Positions 16,688-25,334 of a DNA stretch of 39,656 nt are shown here, piece by piece. The stretch comes from Candidatus Methanophagales archaeon. GTDB taxonomy: Archaea > Halobacteriota > Syntropharchaeia > Alkanophagales > Methanospirareceae. Both the position numbers and the translations under genes were made by a program. The DNA lies in the NCBI GenBank assembly GCA_029241965.1, contig JAPWVK010000172.1:1-39656 (forward strand), given 5' to 3'. The notes below the pieces were generated by a model that was not told where the DNA came from, did not search any database, and saw only the letters and a program-made list of their open reading frames with translations. The first letter of the stretch is position 1. Every line of letters begins with the position of its first letter.

Positions 16688-17455
16688 ATGATGGAACGAT
16701 ATTTTAAAGGAGTTCAACCAAACATAAACATAGAGCAGATAGAAGCTGAGATAGCTCTTTTACCGGGTCCACCCGAGAGAGCGCTGAAGATCGCACGGAA
16801 TTTTTCAGAATGCGAGCAGGTAACGGAACAGCGGGAATTCGTCACGTATAAAGGTGTACTTCATGAAAAGAATGTTTGTGTGACTTCCACAGGCATAGGC
16901 TGCCCTTCTGCTGCGATTGTCGTTGAGGAACTTGCGAATTTTGGTGTTAAGGTTTTCATAAGAGTGGGGACGACGGGTGCGATTCAAGACGATATAGAAC
17001 TTGGCGACGTATTAATACCAGAAGCTGCGGTAAGGGATGATGGTACCACAAAAGAATATATAAGCGGGAAATATCCCGCAGTTGCGAGCTACGGAGTTGT
17101 CGAGGCGTTAAAGAAATCGGCAGAGGCGGCAAAGGTAAGAGCTCATACCGGGCTAATAAGAACCAATGACGCCTTTTACGGTGGAAAGAGGTTTGACGAG
17201 GTGCTGAAAAAATATAGACGTGCAAATGTTCTCGGCTTTGATATGGAATGTTCCGCCATTTTTACGGTGGCCGAGTTGAGAGGTTTACAGGCGGGTGCCG
17301 TTTTGGGAGTTGTAGGAAACTTAGCTAAAGATGAACACTGCTACAAAGATGTGAATCATGAACCATTGGCGCACAAATACAAAAAGCAGGCAGAAAAAGC
17401 GGTAGAAAATGCAATAACAGTCGCCTTGAATAGTATAAAATACTTGGAGAGCTAA
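16688..17455 (+). CDS. Nucleoside phosphorylase (uridine phosphorylase / PNP family 1)
   Basis: A 255-residue enzyme that cleaves a nucleoside with phosphate to a base plus ribose-1-phosphate. Family landmarks are LLPGPPERALKIA near residue 28, VTSTGIGCPSAAIVVEEL near residue 66, the phosphate-site RVGTTGAIQDDIELGD, and the GFDMECSAIFTVAELRG block with the ribose-binding ME pair and the Asp/Glu region. Uridine phosphorylase is the nearest general match; a methylthioadenosine or inosine substrate cannot be excluded. It starts immediately after the nucleotidyltransferase stop (ATG at 16688, second ATG at 16691) and ends two bases before the convergent gatA stop. Confidence 0.88.
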   Translation: MMERYFKGVQPNINIEQIEAEIALLPGPPERALKIARNFSECEQVTEQREFVTYKGVLHEKNVCVTSTGIGCPSAAIVVEELANFGVKVFIRVGTTGAIQDDIELGDVLIPEAAVRDDGTTKEYISGKYPAVASYGVVEALKKSAEAAKVRAHTGLIRTNDAFYGGKRFDEVLKKYRRANVLGFDMECSAIFTVAELRGLQAGAVLGVVGNLAKDEHCYKDVNHEPLAHKYKKQAEKAVENAITVALNSIKYLES

Positions 17456-17457
17456 AA

Positions 17458-18918
17458 CTACTTCTTAAGAAGGATGCGCTCAAAACCAAAAGCAGCCCTC
17501 AATATCTTATCCTCGTCGAAATGCGTACCCACGAGCTGTAAGCCAATTGGCAATCCTTGTGAAAAACCACATGGGATGGAAATAGAAGGAACGCCCGCCA
17601 AATTAATAGGTACAGTGTTAACATCCGCCAGGTACAAAGAGAGTGGATCTTTTATCCTTTCTCCAAGCTTAAAAGCGACAAAGGGCATCGTCGGCATTGC
17701 TATTATGTCATGCTTCTTAAAGACTTCATCAAAATCGTTCTTTATCAGCGTACGCACTTTTAACGCCTTCAAATAATATTTACCGTAGTAACCCGCTGAA
17801 AGTGCATAAGTACCGAGAATAATCCGTCTCTTCACCTCTTCTCCAAACCCTTCGCCCCGTATCCGCGAAAATGTAGTGTGCCAGTCCTCGTCCTTGTCCG
17901 GCCTGAGCCCGTAACGCAACCCGTCAAACCTCGCAAGGTTTGATGACGCCTCGGACATCGCGATGAGGTAATACGAAGTAAGTGCATATTTCATGCTTCG
18001 CATGCTTATTTCCTCGTACGTTGCACCGAATTCCTCGAATTTGTGTATGGCATCCCAAACCGCCTTTCCTACTTCGGGGGAAACGCCCTCGATGAACTCC
18101 TTCGGAACTCCTATCTTCATGCCTTTAATATCGTCACTTACGTTTTCCGCTTCGTTTAGCCACGAGCAGCAGTAGTTCGCAGATGCGTTATTATTTAGCT
18201 TTACCTGTGTGCAGTCATGTTCATCCTTCGCCGATAATACTTCCAAGAGCAGTGCTGTATCGGTTACATTTGATGCCATCGGTCCTATTTGTTCCAAGGA
18301 ATTCGCATACGCAATAAGCCCGTGTCGCGAAACGAGTCCATAAGTGGACTTTAGTCCTGCGATACCGCAGAAAGAAGCGGGGCATCGGATAGAGCCCCCT
18401 GTATCGGAACCGAGAGCGAGAACTGCCTCACCCGCCGATATTGCCGCTGCACTACCACCTGAAGAGCCTCCCGGCACACGGCTGAGGTCATACGGGTTTT
18501 TTGTTGCTCCGTAATAACTCGTTTCTGTTGAAGTACCCATACAGAACTCGTCCATGTTCGTTTTTCCTATTATTATCGCTCCCTCACGCTTCAGTGCCTC
18601 TATTACCGTGGCATCGTAGGGTGGAACATAACCCGTAAGAATCTTCGATGCACACGTAGTTTGAATACCCTTCGTAGATATGCTATCTTTAATGGCTATG
18701 GGTACGCCAAGCAGTTTCTTTCGCTTGTACTCTTCTTCTGCTCTGCTTTTATCCACTTCTATCGCTTGTTCAAGAGCGTCCTCCTTGTTTAACGTGATGA
18801 AGCAATTTAGTTTGCTTCGCTCTATTCGCTCATAGATTTTAGATACCAGCTCTTCACACGATATAGCTCCTGTTTTTATCCCTTCTACGACTTCTATTGC
18901 GGTTGGCATATTTTTCAT
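17458..18918 (-). CDS. gatA: Aspartyl/glutamyl-tRNA amidotransferase subunit A
   Basis: A 486-residue amidase-signature enzyme, the glutaminase subunit of GatCAB that releases ammonia for tRNA amidation. The Ser-cisSer-Lys triad motifs are visible: the lysine in GVPIAIKDSISTKGIQT, the serines in the amidase block VPGGSSGGSAAAISAGEAV, and GSDTGGSIRCPASFCGIAGL. The typical C-terminal NLAGVPSISIPCGF is present. The start may be M1 at 18918 or M4 at 18909. An unusual Cys- and Asn-rich patch (NNNASANYCCSW) sits before the KIGVPKEF block. It is divergent from the Tes-like gene, with about 97 bases between starts holding AT-rich promoter-like sequence. Confidence 0.95.
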   Translation of the reverse strand: MKNMPTAIEVVEGIKTGAISCEELVSKIYERIERSKLNCFITLNKEDALEQAIEVDKSRAEEEYKRKKLLGVPIAIKDSISTKGIQTTCASKILTGYVPPYDATVIEALKREGAIIIGKTNMDEFCMGTSTETSYYGATKNPYDLSRVPGGSSGGSAAAISAGEAVLALGSDTGGSIRCPASFCGIAGLKSTYGLVSRHGLIAYANSLEQIGPMASNVTDTALLLEVLSAKDEHDCTQVKLNNNASANYCCSWLNEAENVSDDIKGMKIGVPKEFIEGVSPEVGKAVWDAIHKFEEFGATYEEISMRSMKYALTSYYLIAMSEASSNLARFDGLRYGLRPDKDEDWHTTFSRIRGEGFGEEVKRRIILGTYALSAGYYGKYYLKALKVRTLIKNDFDEVFKKHDIIAMPTMPFVAFKLGERIKDPLSLYLADVNTVPINLAGVPSISIPCGFSQGLPIGLQLVGTHFDEDKILRAAFGFERILLKK

Positions 18919-19015
18919 TCAAACACCTTTATGGCTTATTATCTAACATTATATATTCTTATGCACATCCCCTTTATTAAACTGTTGAAGATGTGTACGA
19001 GGATATGGATAACGA

Positions 19016-20506
19016 ATGAACGAGATGAAGATGAAAACGAAATCACTGTGCCCACAGTGTTTAAAAGTGATAGATGCTGAAGTGTATGAATCCGATGGCA
19101 AGATACTGATAAAGAAGAGATGTGAGGAGCATGGCGAATTCGAGGACACGTACTGGTCTGATGCCGAACTCTATCACAAATTTGCAAAGTGGCAGTACGA
19201 AGGAAAAGCAGGAATCACGCTCACAAAGACAGATAAGGGCTGCCCATTCGATTGCGGGCTGTGTCCGGAGCATAAGAGTTCGACGATGCTCGCGATTATA
19301 GACCTCACGAACAGGTGCAACCAGCACTGCCCCACCTGTTTTGCAAATGCCGCGGTTGCGGGTTATCTCTACGAGCCGACGATGAAACAGTTGGAAGAGA
19401 TGATGAAACTACTCAGGAGTGAGGTGCCACCCTGTCCAGCGGTACAGTTTGCGGGCGGAGAGCCAACGATAAGAGAGGGCTGTGTAGATATAGTAAAGAT
19501 GGCGCGTAAAATCGGCTTTGCTCATGTCCAGATTGCCACAAATGGCATAGCGCTGGCGAATAGCGAGCAGTTCTGCCGTGATTTAGTAGAAGCGGGCTTG
19601 CATACCGTGTATTTGCAATTCGATGGTGTGACCGACGAGCCGTATAAGGTTTTACGGGGCATACCTGCATTAAAGACGAAATTAAAGGCGATTGAGAACT
19701 GTCGTAAGGGTGGATTACGCAGTGTGATGCTCGTGCCCACGCTAATGAAAGGCGTAAATGACCATCAAATAGGCGATATGGTAAAGTTTGCGGCAAAGAA
19801 CCTGGATGTGGTAAGGGGTGTGAATGCACAGCCTATTTCGTTTGAAGGCCGGGTGGACGAGTCAGAAAGAAAGGAAAGGCGGCTTACAATTCCTGATTTC
19901 ATAAAACGCATGGAGGAACAGACAGACGGCGAAATACCTCGTGAAAGTTTCTATCCCGTGCCTTTTGTCCTTCCCTTCTCGTATTTCGTGGAGGCATGGA
20001 AAGGGATACCCCAGTTGGAGTTTACGGTCCATCCGCACTGCGGTGCTGCCACGTATGTGTTTGTTGAGAAGGGAAAGTTCATACCAATAACAGAATTCGT
20101 GGATGTTGAAGGGCTGATGGAGTTTCTGACGGAGGGTGCCGTGGAGATAAAGAAATCGAGAATTGGCAGACTAAAGACGATGGCAAAGCTGATACTATCA
20201 GGCGAGAAGTTTATAGACCGTGAAAAAGCGCCAGATGTGTTCAACGAAAACTTCACCACTTTTACCGATATGTTAAAGAAGGGAAATCGCGATTCTCTTG
20301 CTAAGTTCCATCGCAAAACGATTTTTATTGGTGTAATGCACTTCCAGGATGCTTATAATTTCGACCTTGAACGGGTTAAGCGATGCGGCATTCATTATGC
20401 CACACCAGACGGACGTATAATTCCTTTCTGTTCGTACAATGCCATACACCGACCTTCAGTGGAGAAAGCTTTTTCTATGCCTCTTCGTAAGCCACAACCG
20501 GAATGA
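19016..20506 (+). CDS. tes: Radical SAM protein, tetraether lipid synthase (Tes)-like
   Basis: A 496-residue radical SAM protein with the layout of Tes (MJ0619 type), which joins two archaeol lipid chains into tetraether (GDGT) lipid. It has several cysteine sites: C12/C15 in LCPQC, C36, C76/C80/C83 in GCPFDCGLC, and the radical SAM cluster C101-x3-C105-x2-C108 in CNQHCPTC. The SAM-binding FAGGEPTIRE and the C-terminal half with HPHCGAATYVFVEKG follow. Close paralogues exist that act on other substrates, so the specific activity is a strong family inference, not proven. Lipid and envelope genes downstream, and HMG-CoA reductase within 8 kb, fit the context. Confidence 0.82.
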   Translation: MNEMKMKTKSLCPQCLKVIDAEVYESDGKILIKKRCEEHGEFEDTYWSDAELYHKFAKWQYEGKAGITLTKTDKGCPFDCGLCPEHKSSTMLAIIDLTNRCNQHCPTCFANAAVAGYLYEPTMKQLEEMMKLLRSEVPPCPAVQFAGGEPTIREGCVDIVKMARKIGFAHVQIATNGIALANSEQFCRDLVEAGLHTVYLQFDGVTDEPYKVLRGIPALKTKLKAIENCRKGGLRSVMLVPTLMKGVNDHQIGDMVKFAAKNLDVVRGVNAQPISFEGRVDESERKERRLTIPDFIKRMEEQTDGEIPRESFYPVPFVLPFSYFVEAWKGIPQLEFTVHPHCGAATYVFVEKGKFIPITEFVDVEGLMEFLTEGAVEIKKSRIGRLKTMAKLILSGEKFIDREKAPDVFNENFTTFTDMLKKGNRDSLAKFHRKTIFIGVMHFQDAYNFDLERVKRCGIHYATPDGRIIPFCSYNAIHRPSVEKAFSMPLRKPQPE

Positions 20507-20614
20507 ATCAGGCGGTATGAGGGACCTAAGACTTGTTGCAAAATGATAGTTCCGTTAAAGGATGAGTTCCACCATTCCAGTTCTCACTTTCGATAATGAT
20601 AAAAAGTAATCGCT

Positions 20615-20622
20615 TTTATATA
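20615..20622 (+). promoter_or_regulatory. Candidate TATA box for the flavoprotein-glycosyltransferase pair
   Basis: TTTATATA lies 63 bases before the flavoprotein ATG. With the usual archaeal spacing the transcript would begin near 20645. This is inference from position and composition. Confidence 0.4.
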
Positions 20623-20661
20623 TCTTTTGGACTTGCTTCTTTCAAGCATAAGAGAATAACG

Positions 20662-20688
20662 ATGATTGCGGGGACATGTAATAGATGA
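20662..20688 (+). other. Possible leader mini-ORF (8 codons) overlapping the flavoprotein start
   Basis: ATG at 20662 opens an eight-codon frame, MIAGTCNR, whose TGA stop overlaps the flavoprotein start codon as ATGA. It would sit just downstream of the inferred transcription start and could couple translation. No proof that it is translated. Confidence 0.3.
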
Positions 20689-21977
20689 CCATAGGGATAT
20701 TAGGTGCAGGACTTACGGGATTGACACTTGGAAGTCTCATAGCGGATTGCGAGATATTAGAACGAAATAGCGAGTGTGGTGGGTTATGCCAGTCTATGGA
20801 AGAAGAAGGTTTTACCTTTGACTGCGGCGGCTCGCATATTATATTCTCTAAAGACAACGAGGTTTTGAACTTTATGCTCGAAAAACTCGGGGATAACATC
20901 GTGAAACGCAGGAGGAACACAAAAATATTGTATAACGGCAATTATGTGAAGTATCCGTTTGAAAATGGGCTGTCGGAGCTCCCGTTACAGGATAATTTCG
21001 AGTGTCTCAAAGGCTTTATCGAAGTTTTAGTCAATACTAAAACCAAACCCGTAAATTTTAAAGACTGGCTCTACTCTACTTTTGGAAACGGGATAGCGGA
21101 AAAATATCTTGTACCCTACAATGAGAAGATTTGGAACTACGATCTGTCTAAAATGAGCACCTGGTGGGTAGAAGGAAGGGTGCCAAGACCACCAGTAGAT
21201 GATATTATCAAATCCTCTCTGGGGATCAAGACGGAAGGCTACACGCACCAATTAAACTTCTATTACCCTGAAGAAGGGGGTATAAACGCTTTGATTAACA
21301 GTTTAGAACGAGAATCTAAGGATAAAGTAATAAAAAATTTCGATGTAAAATCAATCACACGAGAGAACAGCGGATGGATCGTATCAAATGGCACAGAAAG
21401 GAGGCGATATGAACTGATTATAGCAACACAGCCGATTTTTGAGGTTGTTCGCGCGATGGAGGATGTTCCTGCTGAGATTTACAATGCGTTAAACGAATTG
21501 AAGTACAACTCGCTTATCACGGTAATGCTTGGGCTCAACGTGACACATTTAAACGATTTTTCATGGTTGTATATACCGGACGTGGATTGTCTCGCGCATA
21601 GAGTCGCATTTCCATCAAATTACAGTAAATGCGTTGCACCAGAAGGGAAGAGTGCGGTTGTCGCAGAGATAACGTATAATAACGGGGATTCCACCGATAG
21701 GTCGTCTGATGAAGAGCTAATAACTAGCACGATAGAAGAACTGCATAAAAAAAAGATTATAGATAAGGATACCGTATGTTTCGCCAAAGCGAAGCGGGCA
21801 AAGTATGCTTACGTCGTATATGATCTAAATTATGAGAAGAATATCGCGGTGCTAAAACGATTTTTAAATCGCAGGGGGATTCACCTCGTCGGGCGGTTTG
21901 CAGAATTTGAATATCTTAATATGGATGCTTGTGTGAGGAATGCGCTGGATTTTGTAAAGGAGCTGAATAATGACTAA
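20685..21977 (+). CDS. FAD-dependent oxidoreductase, protoporphyrinogen oxidase / UDP-galactopyranose mutase-like
   Basis: A 430-residue flavoprotein. The N-terminus has a Rossmann dinucleotide fold, G7-A-G9-L-T-G12, with the FAD ribose-binding acid in ILERNSECGGLCQS, then FDCGGSHIIFS. The middle has an MSTWWVEGRVPRPP segment and FYYPEEGGINALI, typical of the NAD(P)-binding amine-oxidase-like family used in polysaccharide loci. It resembles UDP-galactopyranose mutase-like proteins more than true haem-pathway oxidases, but the substrate is not certain. It overlaps the following glycosyltransferase by eight bases, so a shared role in glycan or glycolipid synthesis is likely. Confidence 0.78.
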   Translation: MTIGILGAGLTGLTLGSLIADCEILERNSECGGLCQSMEEEGFTFDCGGSHIIFSKDNEVLNFMLEKLGDNIVKRRRNTKILYNGNYVKYPFENGLSELPLQDNFECLKGFIEVLVNTKTKPVNFKDWLYSTFGNGIAEKYLVPYNEKIWNYDLSKMSTWWVEGRVPRPPVDDIIKSSLGIKTEGYTHQLNFYYPEEGGINALINSLERESKDKVIKNFDVKSITRENSGWIVSNGTERRRYELIIATQPIFEVVRAMEDVPAEIYNALNELKYNSLITVMLGLNVTHLNDFSWLYIPDVDCLAHRVAFPSNYSKCVAPEGKSAVVAEITYNNGDSTDRSSDEELITSTIEELHKKKIIDKDTVCFAKAKRAKYAYVVYDLNYEKNIAVLKRFLNRRGIHLVGRFAEFEYLNMDACVRNALDFVKELNND

Positions 21978-22686
21978 AAAAATCTCGGTCGTCATCCCAA
22001 CGTATAATGAAGAACGATATATAGGACGATGCCTGAAGAGCCTTGTAAATCAAACATTGCATCGCGATGAATTTGAGATCGTGGTGGTGGACGGTGGAAG
22101 TGCGGACCGAACAGTAGAATTAGCAGAGGAATATGCTGATTTCGTCATACAGCAGAAGAGCAAAGGTGTCGGTGGTGCGAGAAACGACGGTGTGGAAGTG
22201 TCAAGTGGGGAAATTATCGCGACTACCGATGCAGATATACTTCTGCAGGAAGATTGGCTTGCGCGGATATGTGCGGATTTCAAATCTAAAAGTGTGGTTG
22301 CAGTTTACGGCCCGATAATCCCTATTGAAGATATATTTAAATACCGGTTCTTAATCGGGCTGTTTAATAAAGTTGCGCATTTATTTGCAAGAACGCGACT
22401 CTTTTATGCCACGCTTGGGTCCAATACGGCGTCTCGACGGAGTACATTCTTACAGATAGGTGGTTATTCTGATCTACCTGCTGGCGATGATTATGAAATC
22501 GCAATGAGACTTAAACGAGTAGGTCGGATATACTACGATCCAAAGCTTTACGTGGATTTTTCCATGCGGAGAATGCAGCAATTCGGGATTTTACGGACAC
22601 TGTACATCTGGGCAATCAATGCCCTGTCGGTAACGCGGGGTAAGACAGCAAAGGTGAATTATGCACGTCAAATATATAATAAATAA
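21970..22686 (+). CDS. Family 2 glycosyltransferase
   Basis: A 238-residue GT-A fold enzyme that transfers a sugar from an activated donor. Visible motifs are ISVVIPTYNEERYIGRCL at the N-terminus, VVVDGGSADRT (nucleotide contact D41), the metal-binding D87-A-D89 in TTDADILLQEDW, and the acceptor-side GGYSDLPAGDDYEIAMRL. The C-terminal region contains basic and hydrophobic residues that may sit at the membrane surface. It overlaps the flavoprotein stop by eight bases (translational coupling) and is convergent with the flippase-like gene. Donor and acceptor unknown. Confidence 0.88.
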   Translation: MTKKISVVIPTYNEERYIGRCLKSLVNQTLHRDEFEIVVVDGGSADRTVELAEEYADFVIQQKSKGVGGARNDGVEVSSGEIIATTDADILLQEDWLARICADFKSKSVVAVYGPIIPIEDIFKYRFLIGLFNKVAHLFARTRLFYATLGSNTASRRSTFLQIGGYSDLPAGDDYEIAMRLKRVGRIYYDPKLYVDFSMRRMQQFGILRTLYIWAINALSVTRGKTAKVNYARQIYNK

Positions 22687-22792
22687 AGTAATTTTTTAGC
22701 TAACCACAAGATCACACAGTTTTCCACGAGAAAATATGACGCTGTAAGGCATAATATGCAAATCTAACCAATATCCTGCGTCCCGTGCCATC

Positions 22793-22851
22793 TTCTTGTG
22801 TTAATCTTGTGGAATCTCATGGTTTTATTCGCCTTAGTTATACAAATACAA
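22793..22851. repeat. Intergenic repeat B, copy 1
   Basis: Its first 34 bases match 27370-27403 at 31 positions, and the similarity continues weakly for about 25 more bases. The shared core reads TTCTTGTG, then TGGAATCTC, then TGGTTTT. It lies between the convergent glycosyltransferase and flippase-like genes. Confidence 0.6.
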
Positions 22852-22868
22852 TAGAAATTGTAGGCAAA

Positions 22869-23921
22869 TCAAGACATCTCGCTAAGTAATTTTATGCTGG
22901 TAATACCGCCCACAATCAAATTCACATAATACGTGCTCATGCGCCATACGACTGTGAACACACCTAATATAGACGCATCTACCAAGGGATGATACAGGTA
23001 AGTGAACCCAACTTCTGCTACGCCACTGCTACCAGGAGTTATAGGCACCGCAACGATTATAAGTAGTATAAATTGTGCGGCATTGGAATAAACCCAACCG
23101 GGTTCTGCCCCAAAGCCAAGCAGTAATATCGAAGGCACCATAAACGCAACCAACCAAAACGCGACAGTAAAAATGAGTGCAAGCCCGATTGTACTCTTTC
23201 CTTCGCTTTGAAATCTCTTTACGGCACTTAAAAAATTATCCAGCTCTAAGTGGAACTTATCTTCCAGCTTTGCTGCCTTTTTCAGCTTTATCTTTGAAAA
23301 CAACAAATCAACAACTTTCCTTGCCTTTTCGGGCTTCACAAGACCGTAAGTTAGGATTAGAACGCCGACAAAGAGGCAAGCACCAAATACCGTAAAGATA
23401 GCATATAGGACCGGCTGATAGGGCAATATCGCTCGAAATAGCATAAAACTCATTGCCATACCGATTAGAATAACGACGAAGTCCAACGCTCTTTCGCCAA
23501 TAACAACTGCGGTGGCATCGCCCACGGAAAACCCGACCTTTTTCAGCAGATAAATTCTCGCAGGCTCTCCGCCAAATTGTGATGGCGTTATGCAGGCTGC
23601 AAAGAGGCTGGCCGAAATTATCTTTAGTGATTTCAACAGTTTTAGATTAATCTTTTGTGTGCCCTGCCCTTCTGCACTGCTGCCAATAAAATTACTCAGT
23701 AGTTTTAGCCGAAGGCTCCATATTATGAAAGAACTGAGATGTATTCCTATTGCTAATGCCAGATAAAATGGATTGATCTCTGCAAGCGCGGCAATAGTTT
23801 CCGGCGTTATTTTGTAGGGGGTGAAAAATAGGATGAAAAATAAGGTTAAGAGGCTAATCCCAAGAGATGCCGTTAGCAGCAATAGTTTCCGACGTTCAAT
23901 CATAAATTGTTTTAGCCACAT
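22869..23921 (-). CDS. Flippase-like membrane protein (lysylphosphatidylglycerol synthase TM / UPF0104 family)
   Basis: A 350-residue polytopic membrane protein with about eight hydrophobic segments. The two hallmarks of PF03706 are seen: FAACITPSQFGGEPARIYLL followed by TAVVIGERALDFVVI, and VPITPGSSGVAEVGFTYLY near the C-terminus. Archaeal members (AglD-associated proteins) are linked to lipid or lipid-linked sugar translocation. M7 (ATG at 23903) overlaps the upstream PAP2 stop in ATGATTGA and is an equally good start. It is the last gene of a three-gene minus-strand operon with the PAP2 protein and the small exporter. Confidence 0.85.
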   Translation of the reverse strand: MWLKQFMIERRKLLLLTASLGISLLTLFFILFFTPYKITPETIAALAEINPFYLALAIGIHLSSFIIWSLRLKLLSNFIGSSAEGQGTQKINLKLLKSLKIISASLFAACITPSQFGGEPARIYLLKKVGFSVGDATAVVIGERALDFVVILIGMAMSFMLFRAILPYQPVLYAIFTVFGACLFVGVLILTYGLVKPEKARKVVDLLFSKIKLKKAAKLEDKFHLELDNFLSAVKRFQSEGKSTIGLALIFTVAFWLVAFMVPSILLLGFGAEPGWVYSNAAQFILLIIVAVPITPGSSGVAEVGFTYLYHPLVDASILGVFTVVWRMSTYYVNLIVGGITSIKLLSEMS

Positions 23922-24594
23922 AGTAGGTTAAAGAAGCCAGTGCCAGACCTGCAAAGACATCCGTAATCCAGTGTATTCCAAGATACAGCACGGAAAAGAC
24001 AATAATAGGAAATCCCATGTATAAAAAAGTTTTATAACGTTCGAAATTAGTACCGCGAATAATTAGACATGCACTAAATGTCATAGCTACGTGTAAACTC
24101 GGAAAGCAGTTGTCTAAAGGGTCAATAGCACTAATAACCGAAAATACACGTGGAAATTGCTCGTACATGAGCGGCTGCACCGTTTGTAACGATGCTCCGG
24201 CAACGGTAACATTGAAAAACATGAAAAAGGGAAGTGCGATTAAATAATTAAGAGAAAACATCAAAGAAAACCGTTTGAATAAATGCGTCTGCCTATAATA
24301 TGCCAATATCAAAAATGTAAAAATGATAGCACAGATATATATTGCAAGATAAGAGAAGGACATTAAGTAGGTGAGAGAGGGGGAAATCACCTTTTGAAAG
24401 ATACTAACAGAATTAGATTCAATCGCTTCAATAACTGCCGTACCGTCATAGTAGCGGCTTGGCGATATAAATTTTTGCTGAATTGTTGTTTGTGACAGGA
24501 ACAACGCAAAGGCCAGCAGCGAAAATAATATCGGAAAACGACATTCCTTCGCAAACTGCTTACATTTTGCCCTCCGCTGTCCACCTTCTTTCAT
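23896..24594 (-). CDS. PAP2-family phosphatase, inositolphosphotransferase-like
   Basis: A 232-residue integral membrane protein from the ATG at 24594, which has a good Shine-Dalgarno (GGAG, about 9 bases ahead). It carries the PAP2 active-site motifs CFPSLHVAMTFSA (PSxH) and GIHWITDVFAG (HxxxD); the classical KxxxxxxRP first motif is not obvious, as in the PAP2_3 / inositolphosphorylceramide synthase-like branch. About six hydrophobic segments surround the motifs. Likely work is removal or transfer of a phosphate head group on isoprenoid lipids. The longer frame to 24693 would overlap the upstream exporter and is rejected. Confidence 0.83.
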   Translation of the reverse strand: MKEGGQRRAKCKQFAKECRFPILFSLLAFALFLSQTTIQQKFISPSRYYDGTAVIEAIESNSVSIFQKVISPSLTYLMSFSYLAIYICAIIFTFLILAYYRQTHLFKRFSLMFSLNYLIALPFFMFFNVTVAGASLQTVQPLMYEQFPRVFSVISAIDPLDNCFPSLHVAMTFSACLIIRGTNFERYKTFLYMGFPIIVFSVLYLGIHWITDVFAGLALASLTYYVAKTIYD

Positions 24595-24632
24595 TCTTTT
24601 TTCTCCTGTGTCCCTGGCTAACAAACAAGTAT

Positions 24633-25244
24633 CTAAAAGAAAGAGAACACGCCAAGACATATAAGTGTTGTAATGAGCGACCGGATAAAACAACCACTAA
24701 TTACTGCAAGCCAGGTCATCCCAGCCGTCATACCTATTAGCCTACCTACTATTGCTCCCACAGCGGAACCGGTCCATTGAAGCGGGAACATAACAAAGAG
24801 CACAAGCCCTATAAACCCAAATCGAATTGCCCATTTATGTTTTTTTATCGCCTCTTCCCCTTTCACCTCGGTCAGTACCACCATCTTTCCAAAACCCGGT
24901 ATTTTCTTCGCGTGATTGAAGTTCCAGACCAAAAACAGAGCCATATCGGCGTCAGTAAAAAGGACAAAAGCTATAAGACCTGCTGGCGGGATACCAAGAC
25001 CTAAACCCGCAGGAATGGCAGCTACCGCACCTCCAATAGGCATAAAAGTATAAATGCTGAAGACTGTTGCATATTTCGTGTATACCTCCGGACCTACGAA
25101 CCAGAAGAGTAGCACAACAGTGCCAGCGAGGCAAAAGGGTATGATAAATTTAGCAATCGCTATCTTCTTCATTTGCCTTAGCCGTTCCACTTTCTCCTTC
25201 ACTCTATTTTCCATTTCTTTATCATGTTGCTGTCTATTTAACAT
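24633..25244 (-). CDS. Small multidrug export-like membrane protein (PF06695 type)
   Basis: A 203-residue membrane protein with a charged N-terminus (MENRVKEKVERL from the alternative ATG at 25214), followed by about four to five hydrophobic segments. The pattern IYTFMPIGGAVAAIPAGLGL with GIPPAGLIAFVLFTDADMAL and NFNHAKKIPGFGKMV fits the putative small multidrug export family (COG2426-like). The transported substrate is unknown and the family name rests on weak evidence. It heads the three-gene minus-strand run with the PAP2 and flippase-like genes, 38 bases ahead of the PAP2 ATG, and is divergent from the MBL gene. Confidence 0.72.
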   Translation of the reverse strand: MLNRQQHDKEMENRVKEKVERLRQMKKIAIAKFIIPFCLAGTVVLLFWFVGPEVYTKYATVFSIYTFMPIGGAVAAIPAGLGLGIPPAGLIAFVLFTDADMALFLVWNFNHAKKIPGFGKMVVLTEVKGEEAIKKHKWAIRFGFIGLVLFVMFPLQWTGSAVGAIVGRLIGMTAGMTWLAVISGCFIRSLITTLICLGVFSFF

Positions 25245-25334
25245 ACATACGTCATGCGTGACTAAATGAGCGATGTTCTAATTAACTAAGAAGAGTGTTA
25301 GATATAAAAGAGGGAAAAAAGAGGAGAGAGAAGA

